This document shows, in pieces, positions 6,853 to 14,587 of a stretch of 20,918 bases of DNA. The stretch spans positions 1 to 20,918 of the forward strand of contig JAEDJI010000010.1 in NCBI GenBank assembly GCA_016296435.1. Reading direction: 5' to 3'. The notes beneath the pieces were generated by a model. It did not search any database. It worked only from the letters and a program-made list of their open reading frames with translations, and was not told the origin of the DNA. Within the stretch, counting starts at the first letter, position 1; each line of letters opens with the position of its first letter. Source of the stretch: Bacilli bacterium. Its GTDB lineage: Bacteria > Bacillota_I > Bacilli_A > RF39 > UBA660. The position numbers and the translations under genes were made by a program.

Positions 6853-6987
6853 AGACATTTATTTATTGGCCAAATTAAACCCATTTTTATTCTAACTCAG
6901 GTTCATTTCTACACTCCATTTCTTATATTTTGTTTTTTAATAATACCACTTCGAACCCTGTTGCCAATAAGTAAATGTCTTTTATTT
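6853..6987 (+). ncRNA. Predicted structured small RNA, about 130 nt
   Basis: From the predicted transcription start, AGACATTTATTTATTGGC (6853-6870) pairs over all 18 positions, one of them G-U, with GCCAATAAGTAAATGTCT (6963-6980). The 3' arm runs into TTTTATTT, so the closing helix would also terminate the RNA. Inside, CAGGTTC (6898-6904) can pair with GAACCCTG (6953-6960, one bulged C), leaving a loop of about 48 nt. That loop is pyrimidine-rich, has a single G and contains CACTCC and ACCAC, which are complementary to ribosome binding sites. I do not recognise the family. It lacks the elements of SRP RNA, tmRNA or RNase P, and the large open loop is unlike standard 6S RNA. Its 3' end overlaps the stop codon of the convergent gene rluD. 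Base pairing with mRNA leaders is an inference. Confidence 0.6.
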
Positions 6988-7869
6988 AAACTGTTCTAAT
7001 ATATCTATAAACTGTTTGGGTGGTTCTTGTTCATAGTATAGTTCTTGTTTCTTTACTGGATGAATTAGTTTTATACTTTTTGAATGAAGCATTTGACCAA
7101 AGTCTTTATTTATTAGTTTTTTATTGCAGTATACTTCATCATTCACTATTGGGTGACCAATGTATGATAAGTGCACTCTTATTTGATGAGTTCTACCTGT
7201 TTCTAGAACACATTCAATTAATGTAGCATCTTTATATCTTTCAATTACTTTAAAGTGTGTTATTGAGTCTTTACTATTAATATCAGTTACAACATATTTT
7301 TGTCTATTATTAATGTCTCTCCCAATTGGAGCATCAATTGTACCTTTATCGTGTCTTACTATGCCCCAGACTAATGCAAGATATTTTCTTTCTACCTGTT
7401 TTTTTCTTATCATATTTGATAGTCTTTCATGAATTTGATCATTTTTGGCAACAATCATAAGACCACTTGTATCTTTATCTAATCTATGGACTATTCCTGG
7501 TCTTATTGTATTTTTATTACTTATTTCATTAAAATGATATAAAAGACCATTTACTAAAGTATGTTTTAAATTACCTACTGCTGGATGGACCACTAAACCG
7601 CTTTTTTTATTTATTATTGCTAAGTATTCATCTTCATAAACTATGTCTAAATCCATTTTTTCTGGTAGAATATCTGTTATTTCTTCTTTAATTTCGTTAA
7701 TATTTATTATGTCATTTTCTTTTAGTTTATAATTTGAATTTATTTTTTTATCATTAACTGTTATTTGTTCATCTTTTATTAGTTTTTGAATTTTACTTCT
7801 TGTATAATCTGTTTTTTCAGATAAGTAAGCATCTATTCTTATATTACTTTTTTCTGATATTATTTGCAC
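6982..7869 (-). CDS. rluD: RluA/RluD-family 23S rRNA pseudouridine synthase (YlyB-like)
   Basis: The protein converts specific uridines in large-subunit rRNA to pseudouridine. An N-terminal S4 RNA-binding domain (RIDAYLSEKTDYTRSKIQKL) precedes the catalytic domain, which contains the HRLDKDTSG motif with the nucleophilic aspartate, then GRTHQIRVH and a typical C terminus. I place the start at the GTG 7867-7869 (MQIISEKS, 295 aa) because AGGAAG at 7878-7883 stands 8 nt upstream; the GTG three codons earlier lies almost on top of that site. The gene overlaps the end of lspA by 26 nt, the conserved lspA-rluD order of Firmicutes. The exact target uridine cannot be read from the sequence. Confidence 0.93.
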   Translation of the reverse strand: MQIISEKSNIRIDAYLSEKTDYTRSKIQKLIKDEQITVNDKKINSNYKLKENDIININEIKEEITDILPEKMDLDIVYEDEYLAIINKKSGLVVHPAVGNLKHTLVNGLLYHFNEISNKNTIRPGIVHRLDKDTSGLMIVAKNDQIHERLSNMIRKKQVERKYLALVWGIVRHDKGTIDAPIGRDINNRQKYVVTDINSKDSITHFKVIERYKDATLIECVLETGRTHQIRVHLSYIGHPIVNDEVYCNKKLINKDFGQMLHSKSIKLIHPVKKQELYYEQEPPKQFIDILEQFK

Positions 7870-8308
7870 TTTTCTCACTTCCTATTAGAATTATTATTAA
7901 AATTATTGCTCCACATGTTATTAAGATATCTGCAAAATTAAATACTGGAAAATTGTATCCAAATATATTTAGACTTATGAAGTCTATTACATAGTTATTA
8001 TATATTCGATCAAATAAGTTTCCTAGTGTTCCACCAATTATCATTGATATTGATATATATTCCATATTGGATCTTACTTTAGGTATCATATATTTTATTA
8101 TGTAAAATAATACAAATATTGATATTATTATTAATATTATTTGACTATTTTTCAATATAGAAAATGCTGCACCACTATTGTGAGTTAGATATATATTGAA
8201 AAAATTAGGGATTATTTCTTTAAAAGTCAAATAGTTTGAGACTAAGTATTTTGTTAGTAAATCTATAAGCATTAGTATAAGTGAAGTTATATAGATTTTT
8301 TTTTGCAT
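7844..8308 (-). CDS. lspA: Lipoprotein signal peptidase (signal peptidase II)
   Basis: LspA is an integral membrane aspartyl protease that cuts the signal peptide from diacylglyceryl-modified prolipoproteins. At 154 residues it is full length, with four predicted membrane segments. The catalytic aspartates are visible as D100 in GGTLGNLFDRI and D127 in FNFADILI, with the conserved NSGAAFS loop at about residues 44-50. The ATG is preceded by GGTGAT. It is the first gene of the lspA-rluD pair, and rluD starts within its last codons. No lipoprotein gene is obvious in this window. Confidence 0.96.
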   Translation of the reverse strand: MQKKIYITSLILMLIDLLTKYLVSNYLTFKEIIPNFFNIYLTHNSGAAFSILKNSQIILIIISIFVLFYIIKYMIPKVRSNMEYISISMIIGGTLGNLFDRIYNNYVIDFISLNIFGYNFPVFNFADILITCGAIILIIILIGSEKSANNIRKK

Positions 8309-8324
8309 TTAAATCACCAGTTAT

Positions 8325-8353
8325 ATTTTAACATATATGTTTTAATAAGTAAA
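8325..8353 (-). promoter_or_regulatory. Predicted promoter of lspA-rluD
   Basis: On the minus strand TTTACT (8348-8353), 17 nt and TAAAAT (8325-8330) with an extended TGT precede the lspA ATG by 16 nt. The 93-nt gap between ylmC and lspA shows no convincing terminator. Confidence 0.45.
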
Positions 8354-8401
8354 TTATAAGATATTTTGAGTAATTATTATGTAGAGATAATGTATAATAT
8401 A

Positions 8402-8626
8402 TTAATTAATATTAACTAAGATAACATCTTCTCCTATTCTTTGGATCTTATCCCAACTTATTTCTGCTTCATTTTCTTTTGCTCCAATTCTAAATATAGT
8501 TTTTTGAGTTTCTATTACTAATGATATTAGAGTTCCGTCTTGGTTTAGTTTTACGTCTATAATATTCCCAATTTTTTTTCCATCTAAGTTGACTATGTCT
8601 TTATGTTGTAATTCTGATAATCGCAT
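8402..8626 (-). CDS. ylmC: PRC-barrel protein of the YlmC/YmxH family
   Basis: This 74-residue protein begins MRLSELQHKDIVNLDGKK, has a central GNIIDVKLNQDG strand pair and ends in RIGEDVILV, close to Bacillus YlmC (KIGEDVILV). It is a single PRC-barrel domain. Family members are common in spore formers and some are under sporulation control, but their molecular role is unclear. I choose the ATG at 8624-8626 because AGGTGAT stands directly upstream; a GTG three codons earlier is part of that ribosome site. It lies alone between the gtrA terminator and lspA. Its presence agrees with sigG in this window. Confidence 0.85.
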   Translation of the reverse strand: MRLSELQHKDIVNLDGKKIGNIIDVKLNQDGTLISLVIETQKTIFRIGAKENEAEISWDKIQRIGEDVILVNIN

Positions 8627-8656
8627 TTTTATCACCTATTTAATTTTACTCTTTTA

Positions 8657-8684
8657 ATTAAAAAACATACTATTTTTTAGTATG
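8657..8684 (-). terminator. Terminator of the yfhO-glycosyltransferase-gtrA operon
   Basis: CATACTA (8666-8672) and TAGTATG (8678-8684) form a perfect 7-bp stem with a T5 loop. On the minus strand it is followed by TTTTTTAAT. The stem begins at the base after the gtrA stop codon. Confidence 0.8.
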
Positions 8685-9107
8685 CTATTTTTTAAAGACA
8701 AATATTTTACTAAGTACATAGTTTAAGATTACTATTATGAATTGTACTAATATTTTTGATATTTTGTCATTTATATTAAGTGGTGCAGTTAGTAACCACA
8801 TAACACCCATATCTATTAATAATGTTGAAATTCTAGACAGATAGAATTTTATCATTTCTGCTAGGTTTTCTTTACCCTTTTTTTTAGATTCAAATACATA
8901 TTTTTTATTAGTTATAAATGCAAATAGTACTGCAAAGAACCATGAAATTATATTTGATATCTGTATATCTAGTTGAGTATCGTTTGTTAAAAACAATATT
9001 CTTACTATATAAAATGTTACAAGACTTACTACTGTTGTTAAGACTCCGATAATTAGATAGTTTATTATTTCTTTATATTTTTTATATAGACTTTTTATTT
9101 TTTCCAT
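8685..9107 (-). CDS. GtrA-family membrane protein, probable lipid-linked sugar flippase
   Basis: The 140-residue protein has four membrane segments in the GtrA pattern: FxxIG-like NYLIIGVLTTVVSL at the start, NIISWFFAVLFAFITNKKYVF in the middle and the closing NYVLSKIFVF. GtrA proteins are thought to move undecaprenyl-phosphate-linked sugars across the membrane. The gene overlaps the glycosyltransferase by 26 nt and has an AGGAAG ribosome site inside that gene. Together with yfhO upstream this makes the three-part set (synthase, flippase, external transferase) described for lipoteichoic acid glycosylation in Bacillus and Listeria relatives. A strong terminator follows directly. Confidence 0.9.
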   Translation of the reverse strand: MEKIKSLYKKYKEIINYLIIGVLTTVVSLVTFYIVRILFLTNDTQLDIQISNIISWFFAVLFAFITNKKYVFESKKKGKENLAEMIKFYLSRISTLLIDMGVMWLLTAPLNINDKISKILVQFIIVILNYVLSKIFVFKK

Positions 9108-10032
9108 TTGTTATTTCTTCCTTTATTATATATATTGGTCTATTTTTTGTTTCTATATATGTTTTACCTAGATATTCTCCAATGATACCAATACAGAATA
9201 GTTGAAATCCTCCGATTAATAGTATACACGATATTACTGTAGGATATCCTGGTACTGATATTTCAAAGAAAAGTTTTTGAATTATTATTACAAATAAGTA
9301 GATAAACGCTATAAGTGATAGTGTTAGTCCTGAATATGTAGCTAATTTTAAAGGCATTGTTGAAAAAGATATTATTCCACTTATTCCGTATTTTAAAAGT
9401 TTTATGAAATTCCATTTAGTTGTACCTGAGTTTCTTTGTTTTGGAATATATGGTAGGTATTGAGTGTTATATCCAATCCATGAAAATATTCCTTTAGAAA
9501 AACGATAGTATTCTTTTATTTCTAATAGAGAGTTTTTTACTTTTTGATTAAACATTCTAAAATCACTAGCACCTTGTTTTAGTTCTACTTCAGACAAATT
9601 ATTCATTGCTTTATAAAATACATTTTTTATCTTTGATAATAGTTTATTTTCTATCCTTTCTTCTTGGTAATAACAAACACAATCATATTCATTTTCATCA
9701 AGAATGTTCGCCATTTTTATAGTTAGTTCAGGTGGTTGTTGAAGATCAGCATCTATTATTACAGTGTAGTCTCCATCTACATTGTTTAATCCTGCGTAAA
9801 TTGCTGCTTCTTTTCCAAAGTTTCTTGAAAATGATAGGACTTTTATTTCACAATCTTGTTCTTTTATTAAGTCTTTTAATATTTTCAAAGTATTATCTTT
9901 TGAACCATCATCTATAAATACTAATTCTAATTTATAATTTTGATCTTTATATGCTTTTACTGCTTCATTGTAAAACAGTTTTACATTACCTTCTTCATTA
10001 TAGCAAGGTATTATCATTGATACTTTTTTCAT
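9082..10032 (-). CDS. GT2 glycosyltransferase of the CsbB/GtrB (polyprenyl-phosphate sugar synthase) type
   Basis: The 316-residue protein has a cytoplasmic GT-A domain with DDGSKDNT (residues 41-48) and the metal-binding DADLQQPPE (94-102). An SGTTKWN motif (about 202-208) and two C-terminal membrane helices (about 229-252 and 263-288) follow. This is the layout of CsbB, GtrB and related enzymes that transfer a sugar from a nucleotide donor to undecaprenyl phosphate on the inner face of the membrane. The sugar cannot be read from the sequence; in Bacillus CsbB it is GlcNAc. The ATG overlaps the yfhO stop as ATGA, and gtrA overlaps its 3' end, so the three proteins are made together. Confidence 0.93.
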   Translation of the reverse strand: MKKVSMIIPCYNEEGNVKLFYNEAVKAYKDQNYKLELVFIDDGSKDNTLKILKDLIKEQDCEIKVLSFSRNFGKEAAIYAGLNNVDGDYTVIIDADLQQPPELTIKMANILDENEYDCVCYYQEERIENKLLSKIKNVFYKAMNNLSEVELKQGASDFRMFNQKVKNSLLEIKEYYRFSKGIFSWIGYNTQYLPYIPKQRNSGTTKWNFIKLLKYGISGIISFSTMPLKLATYSGLTLSLIAFIYLFVIIIQKLFFEISVPGYPTVISCILLIGGFQLFCIGIIGEYLGKTYIETKNRPIYIIKEEITNGKNKKSI

Positions 10033-12524
10033 ATTTTTCCTTCTTTCTTTTTTATTTTATCTATTACTATAGTAATTGTAAATAGTATTACTCCAATTAA
10101 AGAAATAATTTTTGATTGTTTTAACATTGGACTATTGTATATTATTTTCACTTCATGAATTCCTTTAGATATTTTTGTCCCCATAAATGCAGTATTTATT
10201 AACTCATAGTCTTGTTTAATATTATCTATATATATTTCAAATCCTTTATCATATGGAATATTTATGTTTAGGTATGAGTCTCTTGTTACATTTATTGTAC
10301 CATTTATTTGATTTTCTTTTATACTTGTTATATTTAAATTATCATGAGTTTTATTAATATTTTTTAAATTATTATAATCTATTTCATATGCTTTTATATT
10401 TTTTATTACAAATTGTCCTTTTGATATTGTAATATCTAGAGAATTAATGTTATTACTTGATAGAACATAATCAAAAGTATAATTTTGGTTATGATATTTC
10501 CAACTCTTACAAGTTAGAGTATTTTTTACACCATTTATTATTATGTAAGTGTCTCCTAGAGAACATTTTTGAGAGTAGTCCATATCAAAACTTATCATCA
10601 AGATTTTGTTTTGATAATTATTTTCTAATGGAATAGTATATTTCATTTGTTTATCTAGTTTAAATGAATATTTATTATTTCTTTTTACAAACGGTATTTT
10701 TTCCTCACTATAGTTTATTTCTTTTATATTTGTTTTATAATTAGATGTTATATTATTATCATTTACTATTGTATAGTTTAATAAAGACTCAGTACTATAA
10801 GGATAAGAAAGCTTTTTATATTCATTTAAAGACATTAAGTTACTATTTGCATATATAGTTGAGAATGTATCACTATTTTGATATAATTTATAGTTTTTTT
10901 CTTCTTTTATTAATTTATATCCAATTGGAGCATTATTTTTAGTTACATAGTTTTTTGTATTCGTATATATGTTATAAAAAATATTATCGGTTCCACTTAT
11001 TATTGTTGAGTTGCGATATGGATTGTTATTATTTATTTCATTCCAATAGAAATTATTATAAAACTTATTAGTAAGTGATGAATACATAGTAGTTTTCATT
11101 TCATTTATGTCTCTTATGTTATTTGTATCATTTATATTTTCTTTTATTTCAACATGAGTTTTTTCCAAATTAGTATTTTTTGGGATTAGTTTTTTAATGT
11201 TTTCGTTATATTGGGTTTCTATTTGATCTTTTGTTTCTAGTTTATCTATTACATTGACAAAGAATAAGTTAACTGTAGACATTAGTATTATCATAAAAAA
11301 TACTACTTTGCTTTTTCTTTTTATTGTTAAAACTAAACAAAGTAATAAAAATGTTATATCTATTAAATATACTCTGTCAAAGTTAAAGTTTATACTTCCT
11401 ATTAAGCTTAATATTATTGTCATCACTAATAAAGGAATTAGTCTAATATTTTTAGATATGATATCACTGAATAATTTTGAAAGAAGTATTATTGCAAGTG
11501 GTATCATAGGTATTAAAACTTTAGCATTTATATACATACCTCCGTTTAGAATATATATAAATATAGGAAAAAATCCAAGTATGATGAAAGTTATGCTTAA
11601 AAACTTATATTCTTTTTGTTTCGACAATAGGCCATTTGCAATTGCTAGGATAAATGAGCTTGTTAATCCAAGTGAATAACTACTATATAATAAGTATTCA
11701 AATGATAAGTTTGGAAGAATTAAATTAGTAAATAATGTTGTAATGTTGTTATCTAATCTATTGCTTAATATTGCACTTAGAGTTGGAAATAATAAGATTG
11801 CACTTATCATTATTGGTATAATAAAGTAAATAGATAGTTTTAAAAATGTATTTATAAAGTCTTTAAACTTAAATTCATTATTTTTTAGATATATAAATAT
11901 TGCATATAGTATTAAACTTATTAAGGATGATACACTAAAGAAGTAACTTGTCAGTATTATTAGGATTATACTTATCATAAGTAGTGTTTTTTTATTTTTA
12001 TTAAAGTAGTTGTCTATAGCTATGAATCCTAATATTAAGAATGGCATATAGTTTATAAACATTATATGTCTATGAGAATGAAGTACCAATGATGCAGATG
12101 TAAGTAGAATAAATGTTGATATAAATCTTATTAGTTTATTTTCATAATGATTTGATATATATCTATAGAATAAAATTATATCAATAATTATACAAACAAT
12201 AGAAGTTATTTGAATATAAGTTGACATTCTAATGAATGGTAGCAAATATGATAATAGTATTATTGGACTATATAAACCATAGTATGAAAAGTTATATATA
12301 TTTTGTCCCATTCCTAGATTAAGAGCAAAGGTTGGAAATAATTTTTTACTCGAGTAGAAAAGAGTTCTAAAGTATTCTGGAATCATATAATGTTGATCTA
12401 CATAATCTAGTTTTGAACCATATATTGAGTTTTTTGTACATAGTATTAATATTGTTATGAAAACTAAAAAAAATATGATTAAAATTGCTAAGTTTATATA
12501 GTCTTTTTTATCATATTTTTTCAT
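10029..12524 (-). CDS. yfhO: YfhO-family GT-C type membrane glycosyltransferase
   Basis: The 831-residue protein has about a dozen membrane helices in its first 420 residues. An extracytoplasmic, asparagine-rich beta domain (about 430-795) follows, then a last helix (about 806-824) and a basic tail. An acidic first external loop (YVDQHYMIPEYF, about residues 41-52) follows helix 1, as in GT-C enzymes. YfhO proteins are the external transferases that move sugar from undecaprenyl phosphate to lipoteichoic acid, working with CsbB-type synthases. It opens the operon, with AAGGATGTGAT before the ATG and a TTGACA promoter about 30 nt upstream. Low-complexity Asn/Lys runs reflect AT bias. Family assignment is firm; the acceptor polymer is inferred. 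Confidence 0.85.
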   Translation of the reverse strand: MKKYDKKDYINLAILIIFFLVFITILILCTKNSIYGSKLDYVDQHYMIPEYFRTLFYSSKKLFPTFALNLGMGQNIYNFSYYGLYSPIILLSYLLPFIRMSTYIQITSIVCIIIDIILFYRYISNHYENKLIRFISTFILLTSASLVLHSHRHIMFINYMPFLILGFIAIDNYFNKNKKTLLMISIILIILTSYFFSVSSLISLILYAIFIYLKNNEFKFKDFINTFLKLSIYFIIPIMISAILLFPTLSAILSNRLDNNITTLFTNLILPNLSFEYLLYSSYSLGLTSSFILAIANGLLSKQKEYKFLSITFIILGFFPIFIYILNGGMYINAKVLIPMIPLAIILLSKLFSDIISKNIRLIPLLVMTIILSLIGSINFNFDRVYLIDITFLLLCLVLTIKRKSKVVFFMIILMSTVNLFFVNVIDKLETKDQIETQYNENIKKLIPKNTNLEKTHVEIKENINDTNNIRDINEMKTTMYSSLTNKFYNNFYWNEINNNNPYRNSTIISGTDNIFYNIYTNTKNYVTKNNAPIGYKLIKEEKNYKLYQNSDTFSTIYANSNLMSLNEYKKLSYPYSTESLLNYTIVNDNNITSNYKTNIKEINYSEEKIPFVKRNNKYSFKLDKQMKYTIPLENNYQNKILMISFDMDYSQKCSLGDTYIIINGVKNTLTCKSWKYHNQNYTFDYVLSSNNINSLDITISKGQFVIKNIKAYEIDYNNLKNINKTHDNLNITSIKENQINGTINVTRDSYLNINIPYDKGFEIYIDNIKQDYELINTAFMGTKISKGIHEVKIIYNSPMLKQSKIISLIGVILFTITIVIDKIKKKEGKI

Positions 12525-12551
12525 TTAGATCACATCCTTTAAACTAATATA

Positions 12552-12580
12552 ATTTTATATTAAAAGATATAATTTGTCAA
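12552..12580 (-). promoter_or_regulatory. SigA promoter of the yfhO operon
   Basis: On the minus strand a perfect TTGACA (12575-12580), 17 nt and TAAAAT (12552-12557) lie about 30 nt before the yfhO ATG. With the terminator at 8657-8684 this frames a single three-gene transcript. Confidence 0.7.
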
Positions 12581-12740
12581 TTTATATACTTTAGAATACT
12601 CGAATAAAATATTATATAAACAAGAATATATTATACTTATATCACACATTTTTTTGATGTTAGCAATTCTTTTATACAAGAAAAAATCACATATTTTTCA
12701 ACACAATAAAAAGATATTCAAATAACTAACATCTTTATAT
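12581..12740. other. Gene-free AT-rich spacer with an 8-bp dyad
   Basis: No coding sequence with a ribosome site was found between the yfhO promoter and the sigG terminator. The one visible structure is GATGTTAG (12656-12663) paired with CTAACATC (12726-12733), 62 nt apart, enclosing a small TTCTT/AAGAA hairpin. Neither strand shows a good promoter for it. Confidence 0.4.
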
Positions 12741-12763
12741 AAAAAGAACTACTTTTAGTAGTT
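12741..12763 (-). terminator. Terminator downstream of sigG
   Basis: AACTACT (12747-12753) and AGTAGTT (12757-12763) form a 7-bp stem with a TTT loop. A T-run at 12741-12745 follows on the minus strand after one base. Confidence 0.65.
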
Positions 12764-12849
12764 TTAAGTATTTAACAATATTTTTATTAGTTTTGATATT
12801 ATTATTTCTTTTTTATATATTAACTATGTTTTTTAATTATCTATTTTTG

Positions 12850-13620
12850 TTATAATTGTTTTCTTATCTTTTGTAATGCTGTTTTTTCTATTCTAGATAT
12901 TTGTGCTTGTGAGATTTCTAATTCTTCAGCTATTTCCATTTGGGTTTTACCAATTATAAATCTTTGATCTATTATATAATGTTCTCTTTCTGTTAAGTTT
13001 TCTATTGCTTTATTGACCGCTAAAGAAATATCTAAGTCATTATTATTTTTTTTGTCTTCTATTTGGTCAAATAAATAAATAGTATCTCCACCATCATTGT
13101 ATATTGGTTCAAATAAACTTACTGGTTGTTTCAATGAATCAAGTGCTACTGCTAGTTCTATGTTGTCTATTTCCAGTATTTTTGCTAATTCATCATCGGT
13201 TGGTTCTTTACCATTTTTTATAGTTAATTCATCTTTTAGTTTTAGTATTCTATAAGCAGTGTCTTTTATACTTCTACTTACTCTTATACTGTTATTATCC
13301 CTTAGATATCTTCTTACTTCACCCATTATCATTGGAACGCAGTATGTTGAGAATTTTACTTGATACGACAGATCAAAGTTATCTATTGCTTTTATTAGTC
13401 CAATACATCCTATTTGAAAAAGATCATCTAAGTTTTCATCTTTTTTATTGAATCTTTTTAAAATTGATAGCACTAGTTTTAAATTACCATGTATTAAATC
13501 ATTTCTTGCATTTAGATCTCCTTGTTGCATTTTTTTAAATAAATCTTGCATTTGCTCTTGAGTTAAAACTTTAATATTGTTTGTATTTAGTCCTGTTATA
13601 TCTACTTTATATTTACTCAT
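12850..13620 (-). CDS. sigG: Forespore sigma factor SigG
   Basis: This 256-residue sigma-70 family protein follows Bacillus SigG closely: MSKYKVDITGLNT at the start, region 2 with NLKLVLSILKRF, DDLFQIGCIGLIKAIDNFD and VKFSTYCVPMIMGEVRRYLRD, then IRVSRS. SLFEPIYNDGGD is a hallmark of SigG/SigF. The region 4 helix-turn-helix is GKTQMEIAEELEISQAQISR (about 224-243). SigG drives late genes in the engulfed forespore. I start at the ATG 13618-13620, as in Bacillus, with GGTGAT upstream; an in-frame GTG lies within that ribosome site. The usual neighbours spoIIGA and sigE are absent here. It is divergent from the radical SAM gene and followed by a terminator. SigF is the alternative, but the N terminus fits SigG better. 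Confidence 0.93.
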   Translation of the reverse strand: MSKYKVDITGLNTNNIKVLTQEQMQDLFKKMQQGDLNARNDLIHGNLKLVLSILKRFNKKDENLDDLFQIGCIGLIKAIDNFDLSYQVKFSTYCVPMIMGEVRRYLRDNNSIRVSRSIKDTAYRILKLKDELTIKNGKEPTDDELAKILEIDNIELAVALDSLKQPVSLFEPIYNDGGDTIYLFDQIEDKKNNNDLDISLAVNKAIENLTEREHYIIDQRFIIGKTQMEIAEELEISQAQISRIEKTALQKIRKQL

Positions 13621-13651
13621 TATTATCACCTATTTATGTAGTGATATTTTT

Positions 13652-13680
13652 TTGTTATTTTTATTCGTTTTTGCTATAAT
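13652..13680 (+). promoter_or_regulatory. SigA promoter of the radical SAM gene
   Basis: TTGTTA (13652-13657), 17 nt, and a perfect TATAAT (13675-13680) with an extended TGC upstream. The expected start (about 13687) lies at the GGTGAT ribosome site, giving a leader of only about 10 nt. Confidence 0.7.
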
Positions 13681-13696
13681 ATTTTTTGGTGATATT

Positions 13697-14587
13697 ATGG
13701 ATTACTTTTCATGTTGTAAATTATGTCCAAGAGAATGTTGTGTTGATCGACATAATACTATTGGATTTTGCAGGGCAAATGATAAGTTAAAAATTGCCCG
13801 TGCTGCTCTTCATTTTTTTGAGGAACCACCTATATCTGGCACTAATGGTAGTGGTGCTATATTTTTTAGCAATTGTAATTTAAGATGTGTTTTTTGTCAG
13901 AATTATCAGATTAGTAACGAAAATATTGGAAAAGAAGTTAGTGTTTCTAAATTTAGCGATATTTGTATTAATTTACAAAATCAAGGTGCTCTTAATATTA
14001 ATTTAGTTACACCAACACATTATGTTCCTTTAATACGTGAGGGACTTCTTCTTGCAAAGAAAAAAGGTCTTACTATTCCAATAGTTTACAATACTAGTAG
14101 TTATGAAAGCGTTTCTACTATTAAAATGCTTAATGGTATAGTTGATGTTTATTTGCCTGATCTCAAGTATTATTCTAATGAACTTGCCATAAAATATTCT
14201 AGTTGTCCTGACTATTTCAAGTATGCTACTTCCGCGATTGAGGAAATGTATAGACAGGTTGGTAGTCCTGTTTTTGATGATAATGGCATTATAAAGAGTG
14301 GTGTTATTGTAAGGCATTTAATGTTACCTGGTTGTTATGATGATTCTGTAAAGATTATAGATTATTTATATGAAAAGTATCAAGATAATATTTTTATTAG
14401 TATAATGAATCAATATACTCCGATTAAAAAGTTAAAATTTAGTGAACTTAATTGTGTTTTATCTAATGATGAGTATTATAAAATGATTGATTATGCATAT
14501 AATTTAGGTATTAGAAATTGTTTTGTACAAGAAGAAGGTACACAAAAAAAGAGTTTTATTCCTGATTTTAGTACTCAGGAGTTTTAG
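13697..14587 (+). CDS. Radical SAM Fe-S protein, PflX-like (COG1313 type)
   Basis: The 296-residue protein has the radical SAM cluster motif C60-NLR-C64-VF-C67 and, before it, an unusual cysteine-rich start (CCKLCPRECC at residues 6-15, C25) that may hold a second metal site. The order matches the group annotated as PflX or putative pyruvate formate-lyase activating enzyme-like proteins, whose substrate is unknown. I place the start at the ATG 13697-13699 because GGTGAT stands 3 nt upstream and a good promoter precedes it; longer upstream reading lacks both. It is the only protein gene on the plus strand here, divergent from sigG, and its last 20 bases overlap the 3' end of the convergent orphan gene. 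It is not the canonical PflA, which lacks this N-terminal cysteine block. Confidence 0.85.
   Translation: MDYFSCCKLCPRECCVDRHNTIGFCRANDKLKIARAALHFFEEPPISGTNGSGAIFFSNCNLRCVFCQNYQISNENIGKEVSVSKFSDICINLQNQGALNINLVTPTHYVPLIREGLLLAKKKGLTIPIVYNTSSYESVSTIKMLNGIVDVYLPDLKYYSNELAIKYSSCPDYFKYATSAIEEMYRQVGSPVFDDNGIIKSGVIVRHLMLPGCYDDSVKIIDYLYEKYQDNIFISIMNQYTPIKKLKFSELNCVLSNDEYYKMIDYAYNLGIRNCFVQEEGTQKKSFIPDFSTQEF

Noticed and set aside
6838..6980. T-box-like string AACAGGG...GTGGTA on the minus strand between rluD and ackA, and a tRNA T-arm-like TTCGAACC on the plus strand
   Set aside because: The T-box core AGGGUGGNACCGCG is not present, there is no specifier stem or aminoacyl-tRNA-related gene downstream, and no acceptor or anticodon stems can be drawn for a tRNA. 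The plus-strand promoter and closing helix explain the region better.
6853..6987. 6S RNA or SRP RNA as identity of the small RNA
   Set aside because: The 48-nt open apical loop and about 130-nt length do not fit standard 6S RNA, and the SRP GGAAG/AGCA apical motif is missing.
12654..12733. 22-codon plus-strand ORF and an 8-bp dyad in the sigG-yfhO spacer as a possible small gene
   Set aside because: No ribosome site precedes the ORF, no promoter fits the dyad on either strand, and no T-run follows the minus-strand arm.
13618..13629. Longer starts at GTG for sigG and likewise for ylmC (8627-8635)
   Set aside because: In both cases the GTG is part of an AGGTGAT ribosome site serving the ATG three codons later, and sigG homologs begin at that ATG.
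13621..13696. SigF/SigG-type promoter upstream of sigG (CGAATA with CACTACA 18 nt later)
   Set aside because: The -35 resembles TGAATA but the -10 matches CATACTA at only three of seven positions. Not enough to call.
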